Shown: positions 24,901 to 34,232 of the stretch, one piece after another
Numbering within the stretch: position 1 is the first letter of the stretch
Layout: each line of letters starts with the position of its first letter
Source of the DNA: Raineyella sp. LH-20
Lineage (GTDB): Bacteria; Actinomycetota; Actinomycetes; Propionibacteriales; Propionibacteriaceae
Direction: 5' to 3'
DNA: 64,000 bases
Assembly (NCBI RefSeq): GCF_033110965.1
Contig: NZ_CP137003.1
Coordinates: 2,480,001 to 2,544,000 of the forward strand
Translations under genes and position numbers: made by a program
The notes under the pieces: generated by a model
Databases searched by the model: none
Seen by the model: only the letters and a program-made list of their open reading frames with translations
What the model was told of the DNA's origin: nothing

Positions 24901-25785
24901 TCAGTCCTCCCGGACGTCCTTACGGATGATCGGCAACTGGTCACGCGGGGCGAATCCTCGGGAGGCCAGCAGGTCGTACGCGGCGCGGACGCCCGGCGCG
25001 ATCCGTTCCCACGGGAATGGCCAGTCGCCGCGCTGCTCGGCGTCCTCGTAGCGGACCCCGTCGGAGACCAGGTTGGTCACCTCGCCGAGGATCGAGGCGA
25101 TCCAGCCGCGCTGCAGCGTGACGTCGGCCATCGTCATCGGCACGCCGTGCCCTGGGTAGGCCAGCCAGTCCGGCCGCAGCATCAGCCCGATCAAGTGGTC
25201 CAGGGCACCCGGCCACCGCTCCGGGTCGGCATCGGCACCGACCTGCGGGCCCGCAGGCTCGACGATGTCGCCGGCGAACACCAACCGAGCGTCCGCCACC
25301 ACGGCGATGACGTCGTGGTCGGTGTGCGCTCGTCCGACCGAGATCAGCTCCACCACCCGGTCCCCGAGGCTCACCGCCCGGACCACCCCGAAGGTCCGGT
25401 TCGGCGCCGGCAGGTCCACGGCGGTCACCCCGTACGGTGCCAGGTCGGCCAGCAGTGCGGGGTCGGCGAGATGACCGCCCAGCTGTTCGTGGGCGAAGAT
25501 CGGCAGGTCGCGGAACGCGGCCAGACCGCCGACATGGTCGTAGTGGGCGTGGGTGAGGGCGACCGCGATCACCGGCACGCCGGCCACCTCCGCGGCGGTG
25601 CGCCGGATCTGCGCGCCCTGGGCCGGAGTGCTGCCGGTGTCGATGACCAGGGCGCCGGCCGAGCCGGCCACCAGGCCGATGGTGACCGCCTCCGGATCGG
25701 CGACGGCGCGCCAGGTGCGATCGCCGATCGCTTCCCAGGGGCCGAGGGCGGCGGAGGGAACGGCGGGGGACGGTCCAAGGCTCAT
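24901..25785 (-). CDS. Metallo-beta-lactamase-fold hydrolase
   Basis: A 294-residue protein. The metal-binding signature THAHYDHVGGL (HxHxDH) is present near residue 83, with further ligands in GRAHTDHDVIAVVADARLVFAGDIVEP and YPGHGVP. VIDTGSTPAQGAQIRR precedes the motif, as in glyoxalase-II-like and SoxH-like members. The substrate is unknown. It is divergent from hrcA: its start codon lies nine bases from the CIRCE operator, so HrcA may also affect it. CAGTCT six bases before the ATG on the minus strand is a weak -10 candidate for a leaderless message. Confidence 0.88.
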   Translation of the reverse strand: MSLGPSPAVPSAALGPWEAIGDRTWRAVADPEAVTIGLVAGSAGALVIDTGSTPAQGAQIRRTAAEVAGVPVIAVALTHAHYDHVGGLAAFRDLPIFAHEQLGGHLADPALLADLAPYGVTAVDLPAPNRTFGVVRAVSLGDRVVELISVGRAHTDHDVIAVVADARLVFAGDIVEPAGPQVGADADPERWPGALDHLIGLMLRPDWLAYPGHGVPMTMADVTLQRGWIASILGEVTNLVSDGVRYEDAEQRGDWPFPWERIAPGVRAAYDLLASRGFAPRDQLPIIRKDVRED

Positions 25786-25794
25786 GGCGCTAGA

Positions 25795-25821
25795 CTGGCA
25801 CTCGGAGTGGCGGAGTGCCAA
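25795..25821. promoter_or_regulatory. CIRCE operator of hrcA-dnaJ
   Basis: CTGGCACTC, nine bases, GAGTGCCAA: the two arms pair except at the outermost base and match the CIRCE consensus TTAGCACTC-N9-GAGTGCTAA at 15 of 18 positions. HrcA binds such sites and represses heat-shock genes. TAGACT at 25791-25796 overlaps the left arm and may be the -10. Confidence 0.85.
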
Positions 25822-25857
25822 TACCGCTGCGAGGCACCAGTTGGGTGAGGAGGGGAC

Positions 25858-26865
25858 ATGCTCGACGACCGCAAGCTGACCGTGCTGCGCGCCATCGTCA
25901 CCGACTATGTCTCCAGCCAGGAGCCGGTCGGATCGAAGGCGCTGGTCGAGCGCTACCGACTGGGCGTCTCGCCCGCCACGGTCCGCAACGACATGGCCGT
26001 CCTGGAGGACGAGGGCTACATCGCCCAGCCGCACACCAGCGCCGGCCGGATCCCGACCGACAAGGGATATCGGCTGTTCGTCGACCAGATCGGCGAGATC
26101 AAGCCGCTGTCGGTCGCCGAACGACGGGCGATCGAGACGTTCATGTCCGGTGCGATCGACATGGACGACGTCGTCGCCCGGACCGTACGGCTGCTGGCCC
26201 GGCTCACCCACCAGGTCGCGATCGTCCAGTATCCGGTGGTGTCCTCCACCGTGGTCCGCCACGTTGACCTGATCCGGCTCAGTGGCGACGACCTGATGCT
26301 GATCGCGGTGACGTCGAACGGCCGGGTCGAGCAGCACACCCTGGCGCTGAGCGTGGACGAGCCCCTGCTCGCCGAGATCCGTACGAAGCTGGCGGCCGCC
26401 GTCGTCGACCGCTCGACCCAGCGGGCCATCGAGGCGCTGGGGACGGTCGACGAGGAGTTCCGCCCGGAGGATCGGCCGGCGGCCCGGGTCGCCGTCTCCA
26501 CCCTGCTGGAGCTGCTCGGCACTCCGCCGAGCACCCGGGTGGTGGTCGGCGGGGTGCCCAATCTGGCCCGGTTCGCCAGCGAGTTCGAGTCGACCGTCGG
26601 CCCGGTGCTGGAGGCGCTTGAGGAGCAGGTGGTGCTGCTCAAGTTGCTCGGCGAGGCCGCGACCTCCGACGATGTGCTGGTCCGGATCGGGGAGGAGAAC
26701 CCCTACCAGGGTCTGCAGTCCACCTCGATGGTGGCCAGCGCCTACGGCAGCCAGCAGGATGTCTGGGCAACCCTCGGTATTGTCGGACCGACCCGGATGG
26801 ACTATCCGTCGATGATGGCGTCGGTGCGAGCTGTCGCACGCTACGTGGGCCGTTTCCTGGCCTGA
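25858..26865 (+). CDS. hrcA: Heat-inducible transcription repressor HrcA
   Basis: A 335-residue repressor of class I heat-shock genes. The N-terminal winged helix is [18 protein letters not shown] with [51 protein letters not shown] (the stereotyped HrcA stretch, about 20-75), and the GAF-like domain and C-terminal [18 protein letters not shown] are complete. HrcA needs GroEL to stay active, so repression is lifted on heat stress. Its own promoter has a CIRCE site, showing autoregulation. A GAGGAGGGG ribosome binding site precedes the ATG. dnaJ follows 13 bases downstream. Confidence 0.97.
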   Translation: MLDDRKLTVLRAIVTDYVSSQEPVGSKALVERYRLGVSPATVRNDMAVLEDEGYIAQPHTSAGRIPTDKGYRLFVDQIGEIKPLSVAERRAIETFMSGAIDMDDVVARTVRLLARLTHQVAIVQYPVVSSTVVRHVDLIRLSGDDLMLIAVTSNGRVEQHTLALSVDEPLLAEIRTKLAAAVVDRSTQRAIEALGTVDEEFRPEDRPAARVAVSTLLELLGTPPSTRVVVGGVPNLARFASEFESTVGPVLEALEEQVVLLKLLGEAATSDDVLVRIGEENPYQGLQSTSMVASAYGSQQDVWATLGIVGPTRMDYPSMMASVRAVARYVGRFLA

Positions 26866-26878
26866 GGATGACGAGGAT

Positions 26879-28051
26879 ATGAGCAAGGACTACTACGAGA
26901 TCCTGGGCGTGGGCCGGGACGCCGACGCGGAGGCGATCAAGAAGGCCTACCGCAAGCGCGCCATGAAGGTGCACCCCGATGTCGCCCAGACCGACGACGC
27001 CGCCGAACAGTTCAAGGAACTGAACGAGGCGTACGAGGTGCTGAAGGACCCGCAGAAGCGGGCCGTGTACGACCGCGGTGGGGACCCGATGGGCCACGGC
27101 GGGATGGGCGGCGGCTTCGGCGGGATGGGCGGCTTCGGCGGTGCCGGCGGCTTCGACTTCACCGACCTGATCGGGTCGATGTTCGGCCAGGCCACCTCGC
27201 GCGGTCCGCGGTCCCGGGTCCGCAAGGGCCAGGACGCGCTGGTCGGGATGGGTCTCACCCTCGCCGAGGCGGCGTTCGGCGCCACCAAGCCGCTCCAGGT
27301 CGACACTGCGGTGCTCTGCTCGCGGTGCAGCGGCTCCGGCTCGGCCGAGGGCAACGCCCCGGTCACCTGCCGCACCTGTCACGGCAGCGGCGAGATCACC
27401 CAGGTGCAGCGCTCCTTCCTGGGTGACATCCGCACCTCCTCGCCCTGCCCGACCTGCCGTGGCTACGGCACCGTGATCCCCGATCCGTGCCCGGAGTGCT
27501 CCGGTGAGGGGCGGGTCCGCACCACCCGTACGCTCAACGTGAAGGTGCCCGCCGGGGTGGACACCGGCAACCGGATCCACCTGGCGGCCCAGGGCGAGGT
27601 CGGCCCCGGCGGCGGCCCGGCCGGCGACCTCTACGTCGAGCTGCAGGTCGCGCCGCACGAGAACTTCGTCCGCAAGGGCGCCGACCTGGAGACCGTCGTC
27701 CGGGTCCCGATGACCGCCGCCGCGCTGGGCACCTCGGTGAAGGTGCCCACCCTGGACGCCGAGGTGGAGGGTGCCTCCCCGGAGGAGTCGCTGGTCGACG
27801 TCGAGATCCCGGCCGGCACCCAGTCCGGCACCCGGGTCACCGTCCGCGGCAAGGGCGTGCCGAAGCTACGGTCCAACGGACGCGGCGACCTGGGCGTCAC
27901 CTTCCTGGTGCAGACCCCGACCAAGCTGGACCCCGAACAGCGCGAGCTGCTGCACCAGCTGGCCGATCTCCGCGGCGAGCACGAGGTCAAGCTCGGCCAC
28001 GCCAAGGAGAAGGGCTTCTTCGGCAAGCTGCGTGACGCCTTCGAGGGCTGA
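26879..28051 (+). CDS. dnaJ: Chaperone DnaJ (DnaJ2 type)
   Basis: A 390-residue class I Hsp40 co-chaperone of DnaK. The J domain (about 1-68) holds the HPD motif in MKVHPDVAQ; a Gly/Phe/Met-rich linker ([17 protein letters not shown]) follows; four CXXCXGXG zinc repeats are intact ([32 protein letters not shown]); and the substrate-binding beta domains end at [12 protein letters not shown]. The hrcA-dnaJ pairing defines the second DnaJ copy in many actinobacteria. Expression is expected to follow the CIRCE/HrcA circuit. rsmE starts nine bases after its stop. Confidence 0.97.
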   Translation: MSKDYYEILGVGRDADAEAIKKAYRKRAMKVHPDVAQTDDAAEQFKELNEAYEVLKDPQKRAVYDRGGDPMGHGGMGGGFGGMGGFGGAGGFDFTDLIGSMFGQATSRGPRSRVRKGQDALVGMGLTLAEAAFGATKPLQVDTAVLCSRCSGSGSAEGNAPVTCRTCHGSGEITQVQRSFLGDIRTSSPCPTCRGYGTVIPDPCPECSGEGRVRTTRTLNVKVPAGVDTGNRIHLAAQGEVGPGGGPAGDLYVELQVAPHENFVRKGADLETVVRVPMTAAALGTSVKVPTLDAEVEGASPEESLVDVEIPAGTQSGTRVTVRGKGVPKLRSNGRGDLGVTFLVQTPTKLDPEQRELLHQLADLRGEHEVKLGHAKEKGFFGKLRDAFEG

Positions 28052-28060
28052 GGTCCACCG

Positions 28061-28804
28061 GTGACCGATCCCGTCTTCCTGCACGAGTTCGCCGCCTCTC
28101 CCGCCCTCGGTGACGTCGTCACCCTGGCGGGGGAGGAGGGCCATCACGCGGCCGCGGTCCGCCGGGTCAAGGTCGGTGAGACCGTCGTGCTCTCCGACGG
28201 CGCCGGCCGCGGGATCCGCGGCGAGGTGGCGGCGGTCGCCAAGAAGAGCATCGACGTACGGGTCGACGCGCTGCTGAACGCCCCGCGTCCGGCGGTCCGC
28301 TGGGTCGTCGCCCAGGCCCTCGCCAAGGGCGGCCACGACGAGCAGGCGATCGACATGATGACCCAGGCCGGAGTGGCCGAGGTCGTGCCGTGGCAGTCCG
28401 CGCGCGCCATCGTCCGGTGGGCCGGCGACCGGGCGGTCAAGGGCGCGGAGAAGTGGCGGCGTACGGTCCGCGAGGCGGCCAAGCAGTCCCGCCGGCTGTG
28501 GGTGCCCGAGGTGCACGAGGTGGTCGACACCGCCGGCCTGGCGATGCTGGTCGGCACCGTCGACGCGGCGTACGTGCTGCACGAGTCGGCCGACCGGTGG
28601 CTGGCCTCCCTGGACCTGCCGCGCACCGGCAGCGTGCTGCTGGTCGTCGGCCCCGAGGGCGGCATCGCCCCCGACGAACTGGACGCCCTGGTGGCGGCCG
28701 GCGCGGTGCCGGTGTTGGTCAACGACGGTGTGCTGCGCAGTTCGAGCGCCGGCATCGTCGGACTGGCTCAGGCGCAGGCGATGGTGGCCCGGGCGAACGG
28801 CTGA
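28061..28804 (+). CDS. rsmE: 16S rRNA (uracil-1498-N3)-methyltransferase
   Basis: A 247-residue SPOUT methyltransferase. The N-terminal PUA-like region contains GEEGHHAAAVRRVKVGETVVLSDGAGRGIRGEV, and the C-terminal trefoil-knot motifs are LLVVGPEGGIAPDELDAL and VLRSSSAGIVGLAQ, which bind SAM. WRRTVREAAKQSRRLWVPEV is the typical mid-domain. It starts at GTG and follows dnaJ closely, as in many actinobacterial and Firmicute genomes. The first codons of a longer tgt frame overlap its 3' end, but translation of tgt probably begins later. Confidence 0.95.
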   Translation: MTDPVFLHEFAASPALGDVVTLAGEEGHHAAAVRRVKVGETVVLSDGAGRGIRGEVAAVAKKSIDVRVDALLNAPRPAVRWVVAQALAKGGHDEQAIDMMTQAGVAEVVPWQSARAIVRWAGDRAVKGAEKWRRTVREAAKQSRRLWVPEVHEVVDTAGLAMLVGTVDAAYVLHESADRWLASLDLPRTGSVLLVVGPEGGIAPDELDALVAAGAVPVLVNDGVLRSSSAGIVGLAQAQAMVARANG

Positions 28805-28818
28805 CCCGCCCGGATATC

Positions 28819-28866
28819 ATGAGGCGGCTGCACCTGCCGCCGTTCACGTCCGGGGAGGAATCCTGA
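28819..28866 (+). CDS. Possible 15-codon upstream ORF coupled to tgt
   Basis: ATG at 28819 opens a frame that ends in TGA at 28864-28866, four bases overlapping the proposed tgt CTG (CTGA). The peptide begins MRRLHLPPF. Its last codons carry the GGAGG that would serve tgt. It may only be a coupling device; a chance frame cannot be excluded. Confidence 0.3.
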   Translation: MRRLHLPPFTSGEES

Positions 28867-30119
28867 CCAGTCTGCCTGCCGATCCTTCGGCGTTCGGTTT
28901 CCGTCGCGAGGCCGAGCTGGACAACGGACGGGGACGTACGGGGGTGATCTCGACCCCGCACGGCGAGATCCGCACCCCGGCGTTCGTCGCGGTCGGGACG
29001 AAGGCCACCGTCAAGTCCGTCACCCCCGGCCAGGTGGAACAGCTCGGGGCGCAGGCTGTGCTCGCCAACGCCTACCACCTCTATCTCCAGCCGGGCGCCG
29101 ACATCGTCGACGAGGCGGGCGGTCTGGGCAGCTTCATGAACTGGCCGGGGCCGACCTTCACCGACTCGGGCGGCTTCCAGGTGATGAGCCTGGGCGCCGG
29201 ATTCAAGAAGGTCCTGGCGATGGACACCACCGGCCTGCAGAACGACGACGTGATCGCCGACGGCAAGACCCGGCGCGCCTTCGTCGACGAGGACGGCGTG
29301 ACGTTCTTCTCCCACCTCAACGGCGACCAATTGCGCTTCACCCCCGAGGTGTCGATGCAGATCCAGCACCGGCTGGGCGCCGACATCATGTTCGCCTTCG
29401 ATGAACTGACCACGCTGATGAACACCCGGGAGTATCAGGTGGGGTCGGTGGAGCGGACCCGTCGCTGGGCGCAGCGATGCCTGGTCGAGCACCGGCAGTT
29501 GACCGCGGAGCGGGTCGGCAAGCCCTATCAGGCGCTGTTCGGGGTGGTGCAGGGCGCCCAGTACGAGGACCTGCGCCGGTCTGCCGCGCGGGGCCTGGCC
29601 GAGATGGCGGTCGACGGGCGGGGATTCGACGGGTACGGGATCGGGGGTGCGCTGGAGAAGGCGAACCTCGGCACCATCGTCGGCTGGGTCAGCGACGAAC
29701 TGCCCGCCGACAAGCCGCGGCACCTGCTGGGCATCTCCGAGCCGGACGACTTCTTCACCGCGATCGAGAACGGCGCGGACACCTTCGACTGCGTCCAGCC
29801 GTCACGGGTGGCGCGCAACGCGGCCCTCTACACCCGCGACGGCCGGTTCAACATCACCCGGGCGGAGAATCGGCGCGACTTCGGACCGATCGACCCGGAC
29901 TGCGACTGCTACACCTGCACCCACTACTCGCGGGCGTATCTGCACCACCTGTTCAAGGCCAAGGAGATGCTCTCGGCGACCTTGGCGACGATCCACAACG
30001 AGCGGTTCACCGTACGCCTCGTCGACGACATCCGTACGTCCCTCGAGGAGGGCCGCTTCGCCGAGTTCCGCGACGAGGTGCTCGGCCGGTTCTACCCGAA
30101 GCGCCACCGGCACCACTGA
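28863..30119 (+). CDS. tgt: tRNA-guanine transglycosylase family protein
   Basis: A 418-residue enzyme that exchanges guanine at the wobble position of tRNA in the queuosine pathway. Signatures: TPAFVAVGTKATVKSV, the active-site TDSGGFQVMSLG, the nucleophile region MFAFDELTT, DTFDCVQPSRVARNAALYTRDG, and zinc ligands in CDCYTCTHYSRAYLHHLF (CxCxxC...H). No ATG, GTG or TTG occurs in frame between 28728 (GTG deep inside rsmE) and the conserved region; the CTG at 28863 has GGAGG four bases upstream and overlaps a short upstream ORF, so it is the favoured start. Core motif YGIGGALEK differs from the E. coli form, so substrate (preQ1 or queuine) is open. Confidence 0.88.
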   Translation: MTSLPADPSAFGFRREAELDNGRGRTGVISTPHGEIRTPAFVAVGTKATVKSVTPGQVEQLGAQAVLANAYHLYLQPGADIVDEAGGLGSFMNWPGPTFTDSGGFQVMSLGAGFKKVLAMDTTGLQNDDVIADGKTRRAFVDEDGVTFFSHLNGDQLRFTPEVSMQIQHRLGADIMFAFDELTTLMNTREYQVGSVERTRRWAQRCLVEHRQLTAERVGKPYQALFGVVQGAQYEDLRRSAARGLAEMAVDGRGFDGYGIGGALEKANLGTIVGWVSDELPADKPRHLLGISEPDDFFTAIENGADTFDCVQPSRVARNAALYTRDGRFNITRAENRRDFGPIDPDCDCYTCTHYSRAYLHHLFKAKEMLSATLATIHNERFTVRLVDDIRTSLEEGRFAEFRDEVLGRFYPKRHRHH

Positions 30120-30201
30120 CGACCGCACGGTTCGAGAGCACGGACGGACAGCACGGTCGAACGGCACGCTCCGACAGCACGGTCGAACAGCACCGCGGGC
30201 A

Positions 30202-30234
30202 GGACCGGACGACGCTGGGCGCCCCGTCCGGTCC
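30202..30234. terminator. Terminator between convergent tgt and the FAD-linked dehydrogenase
   Basis: GGACCGGACG (30202-30211) pairs perfectly with CGTCCGGTCC (30225-30234) around a 13-base loop. It can serve both strands. Upstream, a short direct repeat (ACAGCACGGTCGAAC, twice) fills the rest of the gap. Confidence 0.6.
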
Positions 30235-30279
30235 GGCCCCGGTGTCCCCCCATGGATCCGGGAGGGACGGCCGGACCTG

Positions 30280-33102
30280 TCAGGGTCGGGTCGCCAGGTC
30301 CAGCAGCTCCAGGATGTGGTGGTAGGTCTGCCCGGTCGCCCGGGTCATCCCCACCTCGCAGGTGCGGTTGGCGGAGGCGTACGCCGTCCGCCCGGTGCCC
30401 TGCCCGACCCGGGCCGCCACCTCGGCCGCCTCGCCCGTCGTCGCCGAGGCGGTGAGCTCCGGGTGGAGCATGCCGCGGTCGCCGGCGAAGGCGCAGCAGC
30501 CGGTGGCCACCGGCACGATCACCGACGAGGCGATCTTCTCGGCGATCGCGCGGGCGGCGGCGTTCAGGCCGAGGTGGGTCATCGAACAGGTGTTGTGCAA
30601 CACGACGGTGTCGTACGGGTGGGTCACCACCAGGTCGTCGAGCAGCCGGTCGGCGACGAACTCGACGGCGTCGATGATGGTCAGCTCTCCGTACGCCTGG
30701 TCGGGATCGGTGTGCTGGAACTTCAGCACACCCTCGGTGCAGGAGGCGCCGTCGACGACGACCGGCAGCCGGCCGTGGTCAGTGGCCTCCCACAGGATCG
30801 GCAGCGCCTTCTCCCGCATCGTGGCATGGCCGCGGGTGAAGCCCTTCGACGACCACGGGGTGCCGCAGCACAGCCCGTTGATCCCCTCGGGGATGTCGAC
30901 GGCGGTGGCGGTCCGGGCGAGCAGTGCGTCGATCGCCGGGCCCACGCCCGGGCCACCCTCGGCGGCACCGAACAGGCTGTGGATGCAGGCCGGGAACCAC
31001 ACCGCCGCCGGTCCGGTGGACGTCCGGGGCGTACGCCGCTTCCCGCCGCGCGGCAGGTCGGAGGTCCAGCGCTGCAGGTTGTCGGTGCCGACGACGGCCC
31101 GGCCGAGGTCGGTGACACCGGTGGCCACCGGCGGGACTGCTGCGGCGACGTTCATCGCCACCCCGCCGATCGCGGTGAGCCCGCCCCAGTTACGGGCCAG
31201 GGCGTTCCAGGCGGCCTGGGAGGCGTTGCCGTGTCCCTCGGCGCGCAGCCGGCGGACCAGGTCGGCGGTGTTGATGTCCAGCGGGCAGTTGACCGAACAC
31301 AACCCGTCGACCGCGCAGGTCTCGATGCCCTGGTAGCGGTAGCTCTTCGTCAGCTCGTCGGCCAGGGCGGTGTTGCCGGCCTGCCGGGCGGCGGTGATCT
31401 CGCGGCGCAGCGCGATCCGCTTGCGCGGGGTGAGGGTGAGGTCGCGGCTGGGGCAGATCGGCTCGCAGTAGCCGCACTCCACGCAGCGGTCCACCTCCTC
31501 CTCGACGGTGGGGGACTGCTTGAGGTCCTGGACGTACGCCCGCGGGGTCTCCGACAGCACCACACCGGGGTTGAGCACCGCGTCGGGGTCGCACAGCTGC
31601 TTGACGGCGACCATCACCTCGTACAGCTCCTGGCCGTATTGGCGGGCGACGAAGGGGGCCATGATCCGGCCGGTGCCGTGCTCGGCCTTCAGCGAGCCCT
31701 GGTGGCCGAGGACGACGTCGACCATGTCGTCGGTGAACGCCTCGTAGCGCGCGGTCTGCGTGCCGCCGGCGAACTGCTCGTTGAGCATGAAGTGGATGTT
31801 GCCGTCCTTGGCATGACCGAAGATCACCGAGTCCTGGTAGCCGTGCCGGACGAACAGCTCGGCCAGCTCGGAGCAGGTCTGGCCGAGTGCGCCGACCGGC
31901 ACCACGACGTCCTCCAGCAGGGCCGTGGTGCCGCTCGGCCGGTTGCCGGCGACGGCGGCGTAGAGCCCCTTGCGGACGGTCCACAGCTCGGCCGCCTTCC
32001 GGGCGTCCTGGGCCATCCCGAACGGCACCGCGAGGTCCAGTGCGTCGGTGACCGGGCGGGCGGCGGCGATCTTGTCGGCGAGTTCCTGCTGGGTGTGCCC
32101 GTGGAACTCGACCAGCAGGGCCGAGTGGTCCTTGACGTGCAGGTCGGTGATCGCCCGCGGGCTGCCGGACAGCGTCTGGGCGACCCGCAGGCTGACCGAG
32201 TCCATCAGCTCGACGGTCGCGAATCCGGACGCCACCAGGTCGGGCAGCGCGGTCATCGCCCGGTCGATGGTGTCGAAGACCATCAGGCCGGTGGTGACCT
32301 GCGGCAGCACCTCGACCGTACGCAGCGTCGCTTCGGCGACGAAGCCGAGCGTGCCCTCCGAACCGATCATCAGGTGGGCCAGGATGTCGACCGGACGGTC
32401 GTGGTCGAGGAAGGAGTTCAACCCGTAGCCCATGGTGTTCTTCATGGAGAACTGCTGGCGGATCGTGTCCACCGAGTCCTTCCGGGATCGGACCCGGTCG
32501 CGCAGCCCGTCGAGACCGGCGTACAGCGCCGGCTCCAGTCGACGCAGCTTCTCCTCGGCGTCCGGCGCGCCGGTGTCGAGGACGGTGCCCGAGGGCAGCA
32601 CCAGCACCATCGACTCCAGTGTCCGGTAGGTGTTGAACTCGGTGCCACAGGCCATCCCGGAGGAGTTGTTGGCCACCACACCACCGATCGTGCAGGCCAC
32701 CTCGGAGGCCGGGTCGGGACCGATCTTGCGACCGTACGGCCGCAACACGGTGTTGACCGCCCGGACCGTCGCGCCGGGCTGCACCCGCACCCGGGCGCCG
32801 TCGTCGAGCACCTCGATGCCGCGGAAGCTGGCCCGGGTGTCGGCCAGGATGCCGCGGCCCTGGGCCTGACCGGACAGGCTGGTCCCGCCGGATCGGAAGG
32901 TGAGCGGCAGGCCACCGGCCCGGGCCGTACGGAAGAGGGCGCCGATGTCGTCGGCGGACCGTGGGGTGGCCACGATCTGCGGCACGACGAGGTAATGGGA
33001 GGCATCATGTGCCAGGGCGCGTCGGTCGAACTCACTGTCGGAGTACATCCCAGCGGATCCGAGCAGGGTGGGGTGGTCGTGCGCCGTCGCCGTCGTCGTC
33101 AT
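30280..33102 (-). CDS. FAD-linked oxidase fused to an Fe-S (CCG) domain, probable D-lactate dehydrogenase
   Basis: A 940-residue fusion of GlcD-like and GlcF-like parts. Order: PCMH-type FAD domain (FRSGGTSLSGQAQGRGILAD and PDPASEVACTIGGVVANNSSGM, about 40-230), FAD-oxidase C-terminal domain (HGTGRIMAPFVARQYG, to about 530), two ferredoxin-type clusters (CVECGYCEPICPS and CAVDGLCSVNCPLDINT), and cysteine-rich CCG motifs (GLCCGTPWS, NTCSMTHLG, TGCCAFAGDRG). The family oxidises 2-hydroxyacids such as D-lactate and passes electrons to quinone. Paired LldR-type operators in its promoter support lactate; glycolate or 2-hydroxyglutarate remain possible. AGGAGA precedes the ATG. Confidence 0.85.
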   Translation of the reverse strand: MTTTATAHDHPTLLGSAGMYSDSEFDRRALAHDASHYLVVPQIVATPRSADDIGALFRTARAGGLPLTFRSGGTSLSGQAQGRGILADTRASFRGIEVLDDGARVRVQPGATVRAVNTVLRPYGRKIGPDPASEVACTIGGVVANNSSGMACGTEFNTYRTLESMVLVLPSGTVLDTGAPDAEEKLRRLEPALYAGLDGLRDRVRSRKDSVDTIRQQFSMKNTMGYGLNSFLDHDRPVDILAHLMIGSEGTLGFVAEATLRTVEVLPQVTTGLMVFDTIDRAMTALPDLVASGFATVELMDSVSLRVAQTLSGSPRAITDLHVKDHSALLVEFHGHTQQELADKIAAARPVTDALDLAVPFGMAQDARKAAELWTVRKGLYAAVAGNRPSGTTALLEDVVVPVGALGQTCSELAELFVRHGYQDSVIFGHAKDGNIHFMLNEQFAGGTQTARYEAFTDDMVDVVLGHQGSLKAEHGTGRIMAPFVARQYGQELYEVMVAVKQLCDPDAVLNPGVVLSETPRAYVQDLKQSPTVEEEVDRCVECGYCEPICPSRDLTLTPRKRIALRREITAARQAGNTALADELTKSYRYQGIETCAVDGLCSVNCPLDINTADLVRRLRAEGHGNASQAAWNALARNWGGLTAIGGVAMNVAAAVPPVATGVTDLGRAVVGTDNLQRWTSDLPRGGKRRTPRTSTGPAAVWFPACIHSLFGAAEGGPGVGPAIDALLARTATAVDIPEGINGLCCGTPWSSKGFTRGHATMREKALPILWEATDHGRLPVVVDGASCTEGVLKFQHTDPDQAYGELTIIDAVEFVADRLLDDLVVTHPYDTVVLHNTCSMTHLGLNAAARAIAEKIASSVIVPVATGCCAFAGDRGMLHPELTASATTGEAAEVAARVGQGTGRTAYASANRTCEVGMTRATGQTYHHILELLDLATRP

Positions 33103-33137
33103 AGGGGTCTCCTGGTCATCGTTGACTGACGAAGACG

Positions 33138-33185
33138 AGCGTACCCTGATGGTCTGACCAAAGGAAGAGATGGTCAGACCATCAG
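33138..33185 (-). promoter_or_regulatory. Promoter with two LldR-type operators for the FAD-linked dehydrogenase
   Basis: CTGATGGTCTGACCA (33146-33160) and TGGTCAGACCATCAG (33171-33185) are perfect reverse complements, ten bases apart. Each holds an 11-base operator of the form TGGTCNGACCA, centre to centre 21 bases. On the minus strand TTCCTT (33161-33166), a 17-base spacer and TACGCT (33138-33143) form a -35/-10 pair, and one operator fills the spacer. Binding there would block RNA polymerase. Confidence 0.8.
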
Positions 33186-33206
33186 GGGTGATGTCCTCGG
33201 CCGGGC

Positions 33207-34232
33207 TCAGGGAACGGTGATCGGCCGGGAGTCGGAGGCGTCCGCTGGGGTGGGTGCGACGACCGGGACGGGCACCCGGATCGCACCGGGGACCGGGTGC
33301 ACCCACACCCGGTGGGCCGCGTCCAGCCCCTCCCGGACCGCCTCCCGGCGGGTCAGGGCGACCAACGCCGGGGTGGTCGACCCATCCACCTCGACCTCGA
33401 CCTGGACCTCGAAGCCCACCCGGTTGATCCGGGTCACCCAGCCACCGCGTTCGCCCGTCCGATCGGTGGGATGGGTGCTGATCCCGAGGTCGTGCGGGCG
33501 GATCAGGGTGTCCTCGTAGGTGGTCACCGGCCCGAGGAAGCCCATCACGAAGGCGTTGGCGGGTGCGTCGTAGAGCTGGTCGGAGGTGCCCACCTGCTCG
33601 ATGCGGCCCTGGTTGATCACCACCAGGTGATGCGCCACCTCAAGGGCCTCCTCCTGGTCGTGCGTGACGAAGACAGTGGTGACATGCACCTCGTCGTGCA
33701 GGCGGCGCAGCCAGTCGCGCAGTTCCTTGCGGACCTTGGCGTCGAGCGCACCGAACGGCTCGTCGAGCAGCAACACGCGGGGGCTGATCGCCAGTGCGCG
33801 GGCCAGGGCCATCCGCTGGCGCTGGCCACCGGACAGTTGGGAGGGCAGTCGGTCGGCGAACTGCTCGAGGTGGACCAGTTCCAGCATCTCTGCGACCCGG
33901 GCGCTCACCTGGTGCTTCGGCTGTTTGCGGATCCGCAGGCCGAAGGCGACGTTTTCGGCGACCGTGAGGTGGCGGAAGGCGGCGTAGTGCTGGAAGACGA
34001 AACCCACGTCGCGCTTCCGCGCCGGCACCCCGGTGGCGTCGACCCCGGCGATCGCGACGCTGCCGGCGTCGGCGTGCTCCAGTCCGGCGATGATCCGCAA
34101 CAGGGTGGACTTGCCGCCACCACTGGGGCCGAGGAGGGCGGTCAGGTCGCCGGTGGGGATGGTGAGGTCGATATCGGTCAGGGCGTTGAAGTCGCCGAAG
34201 TGCTTGGAGACTCCGCGGATCTCGATGCTCAT
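33207..34232 (-). CDS. cysA: Sulfate ABC transporter ATP-binding protein
   Basis: A 341-residue ATPase. Walker A is GPSGGGKST, the signature [16 protein letters not shown], Walker [11 protein letters not shown], and the switch histidine is in [30 protein letters not shown] at the start is typical of CysA. The C-terminal part (about 235-341) with [10 protein letters not shown] is the TOBE-like regulatory domain. It powers uptake of sulfate or thiosulfate by CysT and CysW. The ATG overlaps the cysW stop by four bases. The last residues ([20 protein letters not shown]) form a non-conserved tail. Confidence 0.93.
   Translation of the reverse strand: MSIEIRGVSKHFGDFNALTDIDLTIPTGDLTALLGPSGGGKSTLLRIIAGLEHADAGSVAIAGVDATGVPARKRDVGFVFQHYAAFRHLTVAENVAFGLRIRKQPKHQVSARVAEMLELVHLEQFADRLPSQLSGGQRQRMALARALAISPRVLLLDEPFGALDAKVRKELRDWLRRLHDEVHVTTVFVTHDQEEALEVAHHLVVINQGRIEQVGTSDQLYDAPANAFVMGFLGPVTTYEDTLIRPHDLGISTHPTDRTGERGGWVTRINRVGFEVQVEVEVDGSTTPALVALTRREAVREGLDAAHRVWVHPVPGAIRVPVPVVAPTPADASDSRPITVP

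Noticed and set aside
29647-33129. Open frame of 1,160 codons on the plus strand
   Set aside because: It lies across the end of tgt and antisense to the FAD-linked dehydrogenase, and its residues show no domain pattern, only shadow composition.
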